A DNA stretch of 11,682 nt from Georgenia sp. (GTDB lineage: Bacteria > Actinomycetota > Actinomycetes > Actinomycetales > Actinomycetaceae): assembly GCA_027322565.1 (NCBI GenBank), contig DAHVRG010000264.1, positions 1-11,682 on the forward strand, read 5' to 3'. Shown here in pieces: positions 6,105-11,682 of this stretch (the first letter of the stretch is position 1; every line of letters begins with the position of its first letter). A model generated the notes under the pieces. It was not told the DNA's origin, searched no databases, and saw nothing but the letters and a program-made list of their open reading frames with translations. A program made the translations under genes and the position numbers.

Positions 6105-8015
6105 ATGCGTTCCGTCCGTCGTCTGCTCTCCTCCGGGCTGGTCGCCGCCCTGGCGCTGGCCCTCCTCGTCGCCCTGCCGGGCCAGGCCGTCGCCGCCGAG
6201 CACTACCCGCGGCCCCCGTCCGGGACCTGGGAGGTCCAGGGGCGCGGCTGGGGCCACGGCCGCGGGCTGTCCCAGTGGGGCGCCCAGGGTGCCGCGGAGC
6301 AGGGGGTCTCCTACCGCGAGATCCTCTCGTTCTACTACCCGGGGACCACGGTCGGGAGCGTCGGGAACAGTGACCTCACCGTCCGGCTCATGGCCCACCA
6401 GGACGTCGCGTCGGTCCGGCTGTGGGCTCCCGCCGGGGAGACGCTGACGGTCGCGGGGGCGGGCGACACCACCCGCCCCTACCAGGGCGGGTTCATCACG
6501 ATCGACCGTGCCAACGACGACAACCGGTTCTGGGTGCGGCACACGACGGCGTCCGGCGGCAAGGGGCCGGAACACGTCTTCAGTGCCACCGAGCTCACCG
6601 TCTCGACGGACCGTGGGGTCGTCGTCGGCTCATCCGGCAACCGCGGCACCTGGTACCGCGGCACCGTCCAGGTCGTCCGGGAGAACAAGGCACTGTTCGA
6701 CGTGCGCAACCGGGTGCCCCTGGAGGAGTACCTCCGCGGCGTCGTCCCCCGGGAGAGCCCGGCGTACTGGGAGATGGATGCCCTCAAGGCCCAGGCGGTC
6801 GCGGCCCGCAGCTACGTCCTGGCCGAGATCGCCGGCAACTCCGCCGGGCTCACCTGCGACACCACCGCCTGCCAGGTCTACGGCGGCCGCGCGGCGGTCG
6901 ACCGGGACGGGAACGTCGTCGAGGCCCGCGAGCACCAGCGCACCGACCAGGCCGTCTCCGACACCCGGGGCGAGGTGCGTAGGCATGACGGTGCTGTCGC
7001 CTTCACCCAGTTCTCCGCCACCAACGGCGGCTGGTCCACGGACGGCGGCCGCCCCTACCTCGTCGCGAGGCGCGACCCGTGGACCGGCACCGCGACCGGC
7101 GACCCGCGCAGCCGCTGGACCGACCAGCTCTCCGTCAGCACCGTCGAGGCCTACTGCCCGAGCAACGGCCGCCTGCGCGAGCTCGTCGTGACGAAGCGCG
7201 ACGGCAACGGCGCCTTCGGCGGCCGGATCACCGAGGCCCAGGTGGTGTGCAGCACCGGCACCCGCACCCTGACGAGCCCGAGCGACCTGCGCTTCGGCAT
7301 GTTCCACCACTGGTGGCGCGTGACGCCGCCGCCCACCGGGTTCTTCCTCTCCAACCGGCTCGGCTCCGCGGCCGAGATCGTCTTCCAGTACGGGCGTCCC
7401 GACGACGAGGTCCTCGTCGGGGACTGGGACGGCAACGGCACCGACACCCTCACCGTGCGCCGCGGCAAGACGTTCCACGTCGCGAACTCGCTGCGCGCGG
7501 GCAGTGCGGACTACGCCTTCCAGTACGGCCGGGCCAACGACGTCATCCTCATCGGGGACTGGGACGGCGACGGCCGGGACACCATCGCCGTACGACGCGG
7601 CCGGGAGTACCACATCCGCAACGACAACCGCGGCGGCGCGGCGCAGACGGTCATCACCTACGGCCGACCCGGGGACGACGTCCTCGTCGGGGACTGGGAC
7701 GGGGACGGCCGCGACACCCTCGCGATCCGTCGCGGCAAGGAGTACCACGTGAAGAACTCCCTGCGCGGCGGGGACGCCGACACGGTGATCCGGTACGGGC
7801 GCGCGGACGACGACGTCATCGTCGGCGACTGGGACGGTAACGGCCGGGACACCTTCGGCGTCCGCCGGGGCCGGGAGTACCACCTGAAGAACTCGATCAG
7901 CGGCGGCGACGCGGACCACGTCGTGTCCTTCGGCCGGCCCACCGACGAGGCACTCGTCGGGGACTGGGACGGCAACGGCACCGACACCCTGGGGCTGCGC
8001 CGCCTCACCCCCTGA
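6105..8015 (+). CDS. Secreted SpoIID/LytB-domain protein with C-terminal DWDG repeats, 636 aa
   Basis: The ATG at 6105 begins a clear Sec signal peptide: MRSVRRLL, a hydrophobic core, then AVAA with likely cleavage after Ala31. GAGG lies 6 bases upstream. The frame continues upstream to 6027, but starting there would bury the signal peptide. The SpoIID domain spans about residues 46-400. It has GRGWGHGRGLSQWG (46-59) and YYPGT, and the core PLEEYLRGVVPRESPAYW followed by ALKAQAVAARSYV. Glu217 in PRES matches the catalytic glutamate of B. subtilis SpoIID, a lytic transglycosylase acting on stem-peptide-free glycan. Cysteines 251, 256, 351 and 382 could form disulfides outside the cell. Residues 414-636 are five 45-residue repeats. 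In this probably non-spore-forming lineage such proteins are presumed to act on peptidoglycan at the cell surface. It converges on the next gene with a 2-base gap. Confidence 0.9.
   Translation: MRSVRRLLSSGLVAALALALLVALPGQAVAAEHYPRPPSGTWEVQGRGWGHGRGLSQWGAQGAAEQGVSYREILSFYYPGTTVGSVGNSDLTVRLMAHQDVASVRLWAPAGETLTVAGAGDTTRPYQGGFITIDRANDDNRFWVRHTTASGGKGPEHVFSATELTVSTDRGVVVGSSGNRGTWYRGTVQVVRENKALFDVRNRVPLEEYLRGVVPRESPAYWEMDALKAQAVAARSYVLAEIAGNSAGLTCDTTACQVYGGRAAVDRDGNVVEAREHQRTDQAVSDTRGEVRRHDGAVAFTQFSATNGGWSTDGGRPYLVARRDPWTGTATGDPRSRWTDQLSVSTVEAYCPSNGRLRELVVTKRDGNGAFGGRITEAQVVCSTGTRTLTSPSDLRFGMFHHWWRVTPPPTGFFLSNRLGSAAEIVFQYGRPDDEVLVGDWDGNGTDTLTVRRGKTFHVANSLRAGSADYAFQYGRANDVILIGDWDGDGRDTIAVRRGREYHIRNDNRGGAAQTVITYGRPGDDVLVGDWDGDGRDTLAIRRGKEYHVKNSLRGGDADTVIRYGRADDDVIVGDWDGNGRDTFGVRRGREYHLKNSISGGDADHVVSFGRPTDEALVGDWDGNGTDTLGLRRLTP
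7344..8012 (+). repeat. Tandem 135-bp (45-residue) coding repeats, five units, last one incomplete
   Basis: The DNA for the DWDG motif recurs with exact 135-base spacing, GACTGG starting at 7422, 7557, 7692, 7827 and 7962. Each unit follows the pattern: N-S-L/I-x-G-x-A-D, a YGR or FGR turn, V/I-G-D-W-D-G-N/D-G, D-T, then RRG and K/R-x-Y/F-H. The Asp-rich loop DWDGNGTDT or DWDGDGRDT resembles the calcium-binding loop of FG-GAP/VCBS-type beta-propeller blades, so a propeller or solenoid at the cell surface is likely. The units vary in sequence but not in length, which argues for selection on protein structure. The final unit stops after LGLRRLTP. Confidence 0.9.
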
Positions 8016-8017
8016 CC

Positions 8018-9154
8018 TCAGCGACCGTCGAGCAGCGCCTCGATCTCCCGGACCGCGTCCCGACCGGCGCGGTTGGCACCGACGGTGGACGACGACGGCC
8101 CGTAGCCGATGAGGTGCACCCGCGGCTCGCCGGCCACCCGGGTGCCGTCCATGACGATGCCGCCGCCCGGCTCACGCAGCCGCAGCGGGGCGAGGTGGTC
8201 GAGCTGGGCCCGGAACCCCGTCGCCCAGAGGATGACGTCGGCCTCCTGGAAGGTGCCGTCCGGCCAGCGCACGCCGTCGGGCTCGACCCGCTCGAACATC
8301 GGCCTGCGGTCCAGGGCGCCGCGAGCGGCGGCGGCACGGAGCTCCGGCGTCCACAGCAGCCCGGTCACGCTCACCACCGAGCGCGGCGGCAGCCCGGCCC
8401 GGACCCGCTCCTCGACCAGGGCCACCGCCTGCCGGCCCTCCTCCGGTCCGAAGGGCCCGTCGCGCCAGACCGGCTCACGGCGGGTCACCCACGTCGTCGA
8501 CGTGACCTGGGAGATCTCGTCGAGCAGCTGGACCGCGGAGATGCCGCCACCCACGACGACGACGTGCCGGCCGCGGAACGCCTCGGCGGAGACGTAGTCC
8601 GCGGTGTGCAGCTGCTCCCCGAGAAAGGTCTCGCGGCCGGGGTAGTACGGCCAGTAGGGCCGGCCCCAGGTGCCGGTGGCGTTGACGACGGCGCGCGTCA
8701 GCCAGGCGCCGCGGTCGGTGCGCACGCGCAGCTGGCCGTGCGGGTCGGCGTCCACCCGCTCGACCGCGTCCACCCGGACCGGGCGGAGGACGGGCAGCCC
8801 GAAGCGCTCCTCGTACTCGGCGAAGTACCGCGGGAGGGCGGTGTTCGACGGCTCGCTCGGGTCCGGTGGCGGCTGCTCCATCCCGGGCAGGTCGTGGATC
8901 CCGTTGACGGTGGCCATCCGCAGCGAGTCCCACCGGTGACGCCAGGCCCCGCCCGGCCCGTCCTCGCCGTCGAGCACGACGAAGCTGCGGGCGTCTGTCT
9001 CCGGTGCGGGCCGGAAGCCGCGCCGCTGCAGGTGGTAGCCGGCGGAGAGCCCCGCCTGGCCGGCACCGATGACGACGACGTCGGCCGTGCGCTCCCGCTG
9101 CTCCGACACCTCGGCACGGACGGCTCCGGGGGCGGTACGCAGCAGGGTGCTCAT
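8018..9154 (-). CDS. ArsO/CzcO-type FAD- and NAD(P)H-binding flavoprotein monooxygenase-like, 378 aa
   Basis: The N terminus has the FAD-binding motif GAGQAG (residues 30-35), followed by GPGGAWRHRWDSLRM (66-80), which is typical of CzcO/ArsO-like flavoproteins. ATGTWGRPYWPYYPG (159-173) and HTADY follow. A second dinucleotide motif, VVVVGGGISAVQLL (198-211), should bind NAD(P)H. WATGFR (310-315) is the ATG motif shared with flavin monooxygenases. The closest named family I recognise is ArsO, found in some arsenic-resistance clusters, but no ars gene is nearby and the substrate is unknown. The ATG at 9154 starts MSTLLRTAP. The frame is open upstream to 9454, but that would overlap the divergent lipoprotein gene and read as shadow sequence. 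The best Shine-Dalgarno sequence, AAGGAGG, lies 26 bases before this ATG, which is too far to serve it directly. Its stop is 2 bases from the stop of the SpoIID gene. Confidence 0.85.
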   Translation of the reverse strand: MSTLLRTAPGAVRAEVSEQRERTADVVVIGAGQAGLSAGYHLQRRGFRPAPETDARSFVVLDGEDGPGGAWRHRWDSLRMATVNGIHDLPGMEQPPPDPSEPSNTALPRYFAEYEERFGLPVLRPVRVDAVERVDADPHGQLRVRTDRGAWLTRAVVNATGTWGRPYWPYYPGRETFLGEQLHTADYVSAEAFRGRHVVVVGGGISAVQLLDEISQVTSTTWVTRREPVWRDGPFGPEEGRQAVALVEERVRAGLPPRSVVSVTGLLWTPELRAAAARGALDRRPMFERVEPDGVRWPDGTFQEADVILWATGFRAQLDHLAPLRLREPGGGIVMDGTRVAGEPRVHLIGYGPSSSTVGANRAGRDAVREIEALLDGR

Positions 9155-9187
9155 GTCGGCGTCAACACCGGGACGCCCGCCCTCCTT
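9151..9187 (-). promoter_or_regulatory. Possible leader mini-ORF with strong Shine-Dalgarno before the ArsO-like gene
   Basis: On the minus strand AAGGAGG (plus positions 9181-9187) is followed after 12 bases by GTG TTG ACG CCG ACA TGA, a five-codon frame at 9168-9151. Its stop overlaps the start of the flavoprotein as ATGA. This would allow translational coupling and would explain why a strong ribosome site sits too far from the annotated ATG. The 12-base gap is longer than ideal, so chance remains possible. Confidence 0.25.
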
Positions 9188-9238
9188 CCGGCCGCGCGCA
9201 GCGGACTTCGTCACACCCGTCACCGCCTGCCGTCCGAG

Positions 9239-9266
9239 GGAAATCCCGGACGCGTGCCGGTACGTA
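9239..9266 (+). promoter_or_regulatory. Candidate ECF-sigma-like promoter for the lipoprotein gene
   Basis: GGAAAT at 9239-9244 and CGTA at 9263-9266, 18 bases apart, resemble the -35 (GGAA-type) and -10 (CGTA/CGTC-type) elements used by ECF sigma factors. No good housekeeping promoter is visible upstream of this gene. The spacing is slightly long and no sigma factor is encoded in the window, so this is only a candidate. Confidence 0.2.
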
Positions 9267-9277
9267 GAACCAGGGAG

Positions 9278-9295
9278 CCCGGCCGTGCGGCCGGG
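9278..9295 (+). repeat. Small GC-rich hairpin in the 5' leader of the lipoprotein gene
   Basis: CCCGGCC (9278-9284) pairs with GGCCGGG (9289-9295) around the loop GTGC. It ends 9 bases before the ribosome binding region (GAGGGAG, 9305-9311). It could protect the leader or affect translation. In DNA this GC-rich, short hairpins also arise by chance. Confidence 0.3.
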
Positions 9296-9315
9296 GTGAG
9301 GACAGAGGGAGAGCC

Positions 9316-9873
9316 ATGGGACGACGCACAGCCGCTGGGATCGTCGGGGGCGTGCTCGCGGTCGGCCTGCTCGCCGCGTGTGGCGGCGACGAGCCGACGG
9401 ACACGCAGCCGACGGAGTCCCCCGTCGCCGAGGAGACCACGGGGGACGCCGCACCCCCGGAGGAGACGACGGACACCGGTGACGACATGACCGGTGCGCC
9501 CGTCGTCGCGGTGGCGGACTCGGAGCTCGGCCAGATCCTCGTCGACGGCGAGGGCATGACCCTCTACCTGTTCACCCAGGACTCACCGGGCACGAGCGCG
9601 TGCCTGGACCAGTGCCTGGAGGCCTGGCCGGTCCTCGAGGGCGAGCCCACCGCGGGAGAGGGGGTGGACGAGAAGCTGCTCGGCAGCTTCGAGCGCGAGG
9701 ACGGCACGGTGCAGGCGACCTACGCCGACTGGCCCCTGTACTACTTCGCCCAGGACACCGAGCCCGGGGACGTCACCGGCCAGGGCGTCAACGACGTCTG
9801 GTACGTGCTCTCCCCCGACGGGGAGATGGTCACCGAGGCACCGGCGGACACCGGCGCCCGCGCGGGCTACTGA
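9316..9873 (+). CDS. Secreted lipoprotein with Yx(FWY)xxD motifs (COG4315 / Lipoprotein_15 type), 185 aa
   Basis: The ATG at 9316 follows GAGGGAG. Residues 1-22 are a lipoprotein signal ending in the lipobox LAAC, with Cys22 as the lipidation site, so the protein should be anchored to the outer face of the membrane. Residues 23-60 are a Thr/Glu/Asp/Pro-rich linker with an EETT repeat. The globular part carries two copies of the family motif: YLFTQD, followed by a CLDQC cysteine pair and AWPVL, and later YYFAQD in the segment DWPLYYFAQD. NDVWYVLSPDG near the end is also typical. The biochemical role of the family is not established. It is divergent from the ArsO-like gene, with 161 bases between the starts, so the two could share control. 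A palindrome directly follows the stop. Confidence 0.88.
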   Translation: MGRRTAAGIVGGVLAVGLLAACGGDEPTDTQPTESPVAEETTGDAAPPEETTDTGDDMTGAPVVAVADSELGQILVDGEGMTLYLFTQDSPGTSACLDQCLEAWPVLEGEPTAGEGVDEKLLGSFEREDGTVQATYADWPLYYFAQDTEPGDVTGQGVNDVWYVLSPDGEMVTEAPADTGARAGY

Positions 9874-9891
9874 GCCGGGCGGCCGCCCGGC
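9874..9891. terminator. 18-bp perfect palindrome between convergent stops
   Basis: GCCGGGCGGCCGCCCGGC reads identically on both strands and can form a 7-bp stem with a GGCC loop. It starts at the base after the lipoprotein stop and ends 7 bases before the stop of the RpiR-type gene. It probably acts as a shared bidirectional U-less terminator. No T-run follows on either strand. Confidence 0.55.
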
Positions 9892-9898
9892 GCCCGGG

Positions 9899-10774
9899 TC
9901 ACAGCTCGGCGATCGCCTTGAAGCTCGCGTCCAGCGCGTCGCGCGTCGCCGGCATGTCCCGCATCGCGACCCCGACGAACAGGCAGTCGACGACGACGAG
10001 CTGGGCGATGCGGCTGGCCATCGCCCCCGACCGGAACGTCGTCTCCCGGCTCGTCGTGACGAGGGTGATGTCCGCCGTCTGGGCGAGCTTGGAGCCCGGG
10101 TGGTTGGTGATCGCGATGGCCCGGACGCCGTGGTCGACGGCGAGCCGGGTGGGGGCGATCGCGTCCGGGGTGCTGCCCGAGTGCGACACGGAGATGACGA
10201 CGTCTCCGGCCCCACGGAGCGACAGCGCGGTCACCGCGGCGTGCCGGTCCCCGTGGTAGACCGCGTTGAGCCCGAGCCGGGCGAGCTTCTGGCACAGGTC
10301 CATCGCCGTGACCCCGCTGGCGCCGACGCCGATGAGGTCGATCCGGCGCGCGGCGACGAGGGCGTCGACCGCCGACCGGAGTGCGTCGATGTCGAGCATC
10401 GAGGCGGTGTCCTCGACGGCGCGCGCGTCGGCGTAGCCGATCTTCGCCACGACCTCCTCGAGTGTGTCGTCCGGGTCGAGCGTGCCGGAGAGCGGACCGC
10501 GGGCCGTGCGGCCCTCCTCGATACCGGCGGCCTTGGCCAGGGCGAGGCGCAGCTGCGGGTAGCCGGAGAACCCCATCCGCTTGGCGAAGCGGACGACCGT
10601 CGGCGCGGAGGTGTTGCACCGCTCCGCGAGCGCGGTGATCGACTCCCGGGCGACGGAGGTCGGGTCGGCGACGACCGCCTCCCCCACGCGCCGTTCGGCG
10701 GGGCGCAGCTCGGGGAGCATCGCACCGATGCGGCTGACCAGTGCGGCCCCGTCCGGGGGAGCGGGCTCGGTCAT
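9899..10774 (-). CDS. murR: MurR/RpiR-family transcriptional regulator (HTH plus SIS domain), 291 aa
   Basis: The N-terminal domain (about residues 10-85) has the RpiR helix-turn-helix: LRPAERRVGEAVVADP, then SITALAERCNTSAPTVVRFAKRMGF, followed by SGYPQLRLAL. The C-terminal SIS sugar-phosphate-binding domain covers about 125-275, with IDLIGVGASGVTAMDL and the phosphate-binding VISVSHSGSTPDAI. Length and layout are normal for the family. The ATG at 10774 is preceded by AGGGATGG at suitable spacing. It is divergent from murQ. Family knowledge: in E. coli the SIS-domain regulator MurR represses murQP and senses N-acetylmuramic acid 6-phosphate, the substrate of MurQ. The symbol is assigned from this neighbourhood and not from sequence alone; another RpiR paralogue would look similar. 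Confidence 0.9.
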   Translation of the reverse strand: MTEPAPPDGAALVSRIGAMLPELRPAERRVGEAVVADPTSVARESITALAERCNTSAPTVVRFAKRMGFSGYPQLRLALAKAAGIEEGRTARGPLSGTLDPDDTLEEVVAKIGYADARAVEDTASMLDIDALRSAVDALVAARRIDLIGVGASGVTAMDLCQKLARLGLNAVYHGDRHAAVTALSLRGAGDVVISVSHSGSTPDAIAPTRLAVDHGVRAIAITNHPGSKLAQTADITLVTTSRETTFRSGAMASRIAQLVVVDCLFVGVAMRDMPATRDALDASFKAIAEL

Positions 10775-10790
10775 GACACCATCCCTGCTT

Positions 10791-10827
10791 GTAACTAACT
10801 TGTTACCGAGTGTACTACGAAGTAACT
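10791..10827. promoter_or_regulatory. GTAAC/GTTAC half-sites in the murR-murQ intergenic region (putative MurR operators)
   Basis: GTAAC at 10791-10795 and GTTAC at 10802-10806 form an inverted repeat with a 6-base spacer. A further copy, AGTAACT, lies at 10821-10827, 31 bases (about three helical turns) from the first GTAACT. The patch is AT-rich against a GC-rich background and overlaps promoter-like hexamers on both strands (plus TTGTAA 10789-10794 with TGTACT 10811-10816; minus TACACT, plus-strand AGTGTA at 10809-10814). This fits an operator for the divergent RpiR-type protein controlling itself and murQ. Protein binding is inferred. Confidence 0.55.
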
Positions 10828-10920
10828 CCTTGACACCCCCCGCCCGGAAGGGGCATCGTCTTCCACAAGGTTGCCACGGGCAGTGCGTGCCGCGGCGCGA
10901 AGCAGCGTGCGAGGAGAGCG

Positions 10921-11682
10921 ATGTCGCCAGGAGAGACCCCCCGCTGGGGCGTCGCCGTCGACTCGCCGACCGAGGAGCGCAACCCGCGCACGGTCGACCT
11001 CGACGTCGTCGACACGCTCGACCTGCTCCGCCTCGTCAACGCCGAGGACCGGCTCGTCCCCGAAGCCGTGGCCGCCGCGCTGCCCGTCCTCGCCCGACTC
11101 GTCGACGCTGCGGCGGAACGGGTGCGGGCAGGGGGCACGGTCCACTACGTCGGCGCCGGGACCAGCGGGCGCATCGGCGTGGTCGACGCCGCCGAGCTGC
11201 TCCCCACCTTCCGCCTGGAGGACGGGGTCGTCACCGCCCACCTCGCCGGCGGACCCGCCGCCATCGTGCGCGCCGCCGAGAACGTCGAGGACGACGCCGC
11301 CGCCGGGGCGAGCGACCTCGACGAGGTGGGCGAGCGCGACGTCGTCATCGGGCTCGCCGCCTCGGGCCGCACCCCTTACGTGGCCGGCGCCCTCGCCCAC
11401 GCCACCGAGCGCGGCGCCGTCACCGCACTGGTCACCTCCAACCCCCGCTCCCCGCTGCGCGGGACGGTGGACGTCGAGGTCGTCGTCGAGACCGGGCCCG
11501 AGGCCCTCACCGGCTCCACCCGGATGAAGTCCGCGACGGCGCAGAAGCTCGTGCTCCACAGCTTCTCCACGGCGCTCATGGTGCGCCTCGGCCGCACCTG
11601 GTCCAACCTCATGGTCTCGATGGTGGCGACCAACCAGAAGCTGCGGGCGCGGACCGTGACCATCCTCCACCAGGCCACCGGC
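10921..11682 (+). CDS. murQ: N-acetylmuramic acid 6-phosphate etherase MurQ, N-terminal 254 residues (runs off window)
   Basis: The ATG at 10921 follows GAGGAG (10911-10916), and the frame stays open to the last base. The sequence matches MurQ closely: SPTEERNPRTVDLD, GAGTSGRIGVVDAAELLPTF, AGGPAAIVRAAENVED, VIGLAASGRTPYV, GPEALTGSTRMKSATAQKLVL and NLMVSMVATNQKLRART. Family knowledge: this SIS-domain enzyme cleaves the D-lactyl ether of MurNAc-6-phosphate to give GlcNAc-6-phosphate and D-lactate in cytoplasmic cell-wall recycling. Glu92 and Glu123 occupy the positions of E. coli Glu83 and Glu114, the catalytic acid/base residues, with the same spacing of 31. The usual ECPPT or ELPPT motif is ELLPT here, a minor change. 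About 45-50 C-terminal residues are missing beyond the window. The 146-base gap to murR holds putative operators. Confidence 0.95.
   Translation, partial: MSPGETPRWGVAVDSPTEERNPRTVDLDVVDTLDLLRLVNAEDRLVPEAVAAALPVLARLVDAAAERVRAGGTVHYVGAGTSGRIGVVDAAELLPTFRLEDGVVTAHLAGGPAAIVRAAENVEDDAAAGASDLDEVGERDVVIGLAASGRTPYVAGALAHATERGAVTALVTSNPRSPLRGTVDVEVVVETGPEALTGSTRMKSATAQKLVLHSFSTALMVRLGRTWSNLMVSMVATNQKLRARTVTILHQATG

Noticed and set aside
6630..7919. 429-codon minus-strand frame opposite the SpoIID gene, with periodic VPVPDED segments
   Set aside because: The periodicity is only the reverse reading of the 135-base DWDG repeats on the plus strand.
7344..8012. Regular repeats considered as a CRISPR array
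   Set aside because: The period is 135 bases, the whole repeat is translated in frame, and there are no unique spacers between short identical repeats.
8114..9490. 458-codon plus-strand frame across the ArsO-like gene
   Set aside because: The minus strand carries the FAD, NAD(P)H and ATG motifs; the plus frame has shadow composition and runs into the lipoprotein gene in the wrong frame.
10100..10798. 232-codon plus-strand frame opposite murR
   Set aside because: Shadow frame; the HTH and SIS motifs are on the minus strand.

Overview
The window is very GC-rich, with codons ending almost always in G or C, GTG as well as ATG starts, and hairpins without U-tracts where terminators would be expected. 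With the protein families present (a large HrpA with a C-terminal DUF3418 region, a SpoIID/LytB protein with DWDG repeats, a divergent murR-murQ pair) this points to a high-GC actinobacterium, probably Micrococcales. The family assignment is inference; no rRNA or marker gene is present to settle it.

Layout, left to right. (1) The 3' three quarters of hrpA, an ATP-dependent RNA helicase, runs in from the left edge to 2788. (2) A gene of unknown function lies at 2976-3530. (3) A TetR-family repressor (3550-4113, minus) is divergent from a KstD-like flavoprotein dehydrogenase (4169-5830, plus). A perfect 8-4-8 palindrome lies between them, next to overlapping -10 elements. (4) A perfect 17-bp hairpin follows kstD and separates it from a short, strongly codon-biased minus-strand reading frame (about 5903-6073) whose start is uncertain. 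(5) A secreted SpoIID/LytB-domain protein (6105-8015) ends in five units of a 45-residue DWDG repeat. (6) It converges, with a 2-bp gap, on an ArsO/CzcO-type flavoprotein (8018-9154, minus). (7) That gene is divergent from a lipoprotein of the Yx(FWY)xxD (COG4315) type (9316-9873, plus). (8) A GC-rich palindrome separates the lipoprotein from a MurR/RpiR-type regulator (9899-10774, minus). (9) The regulator is divergent from murQ (10921 to the right edge, incomplete).

From the unknown gene onward every gene lies on the opposite strand from its neighbour if the small frame at 5903-6073 is counted. There are therefore no evident operons. Control is expected to sit in the divergent intergenic regions, two of which (tetR/kstD and murR/murQ) carry clear palindromic or half-site elements. 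The functional themes are cell-wall metabolism (SpoIID-type protein, MurQ/MurR recycling of N-acetylmuramic acid 6-phosphate), flavin-dependent redox chemistry (KstD-like, ArsO-like) and RNA helicase function. I see no mobile element, CRISPR array, tRNA or rRNA, and no clear defence or biosynthetic system. The points most worth following up are the tetR-kstD operator, the SpoIID-repeat protein and the start-less small reading frame.
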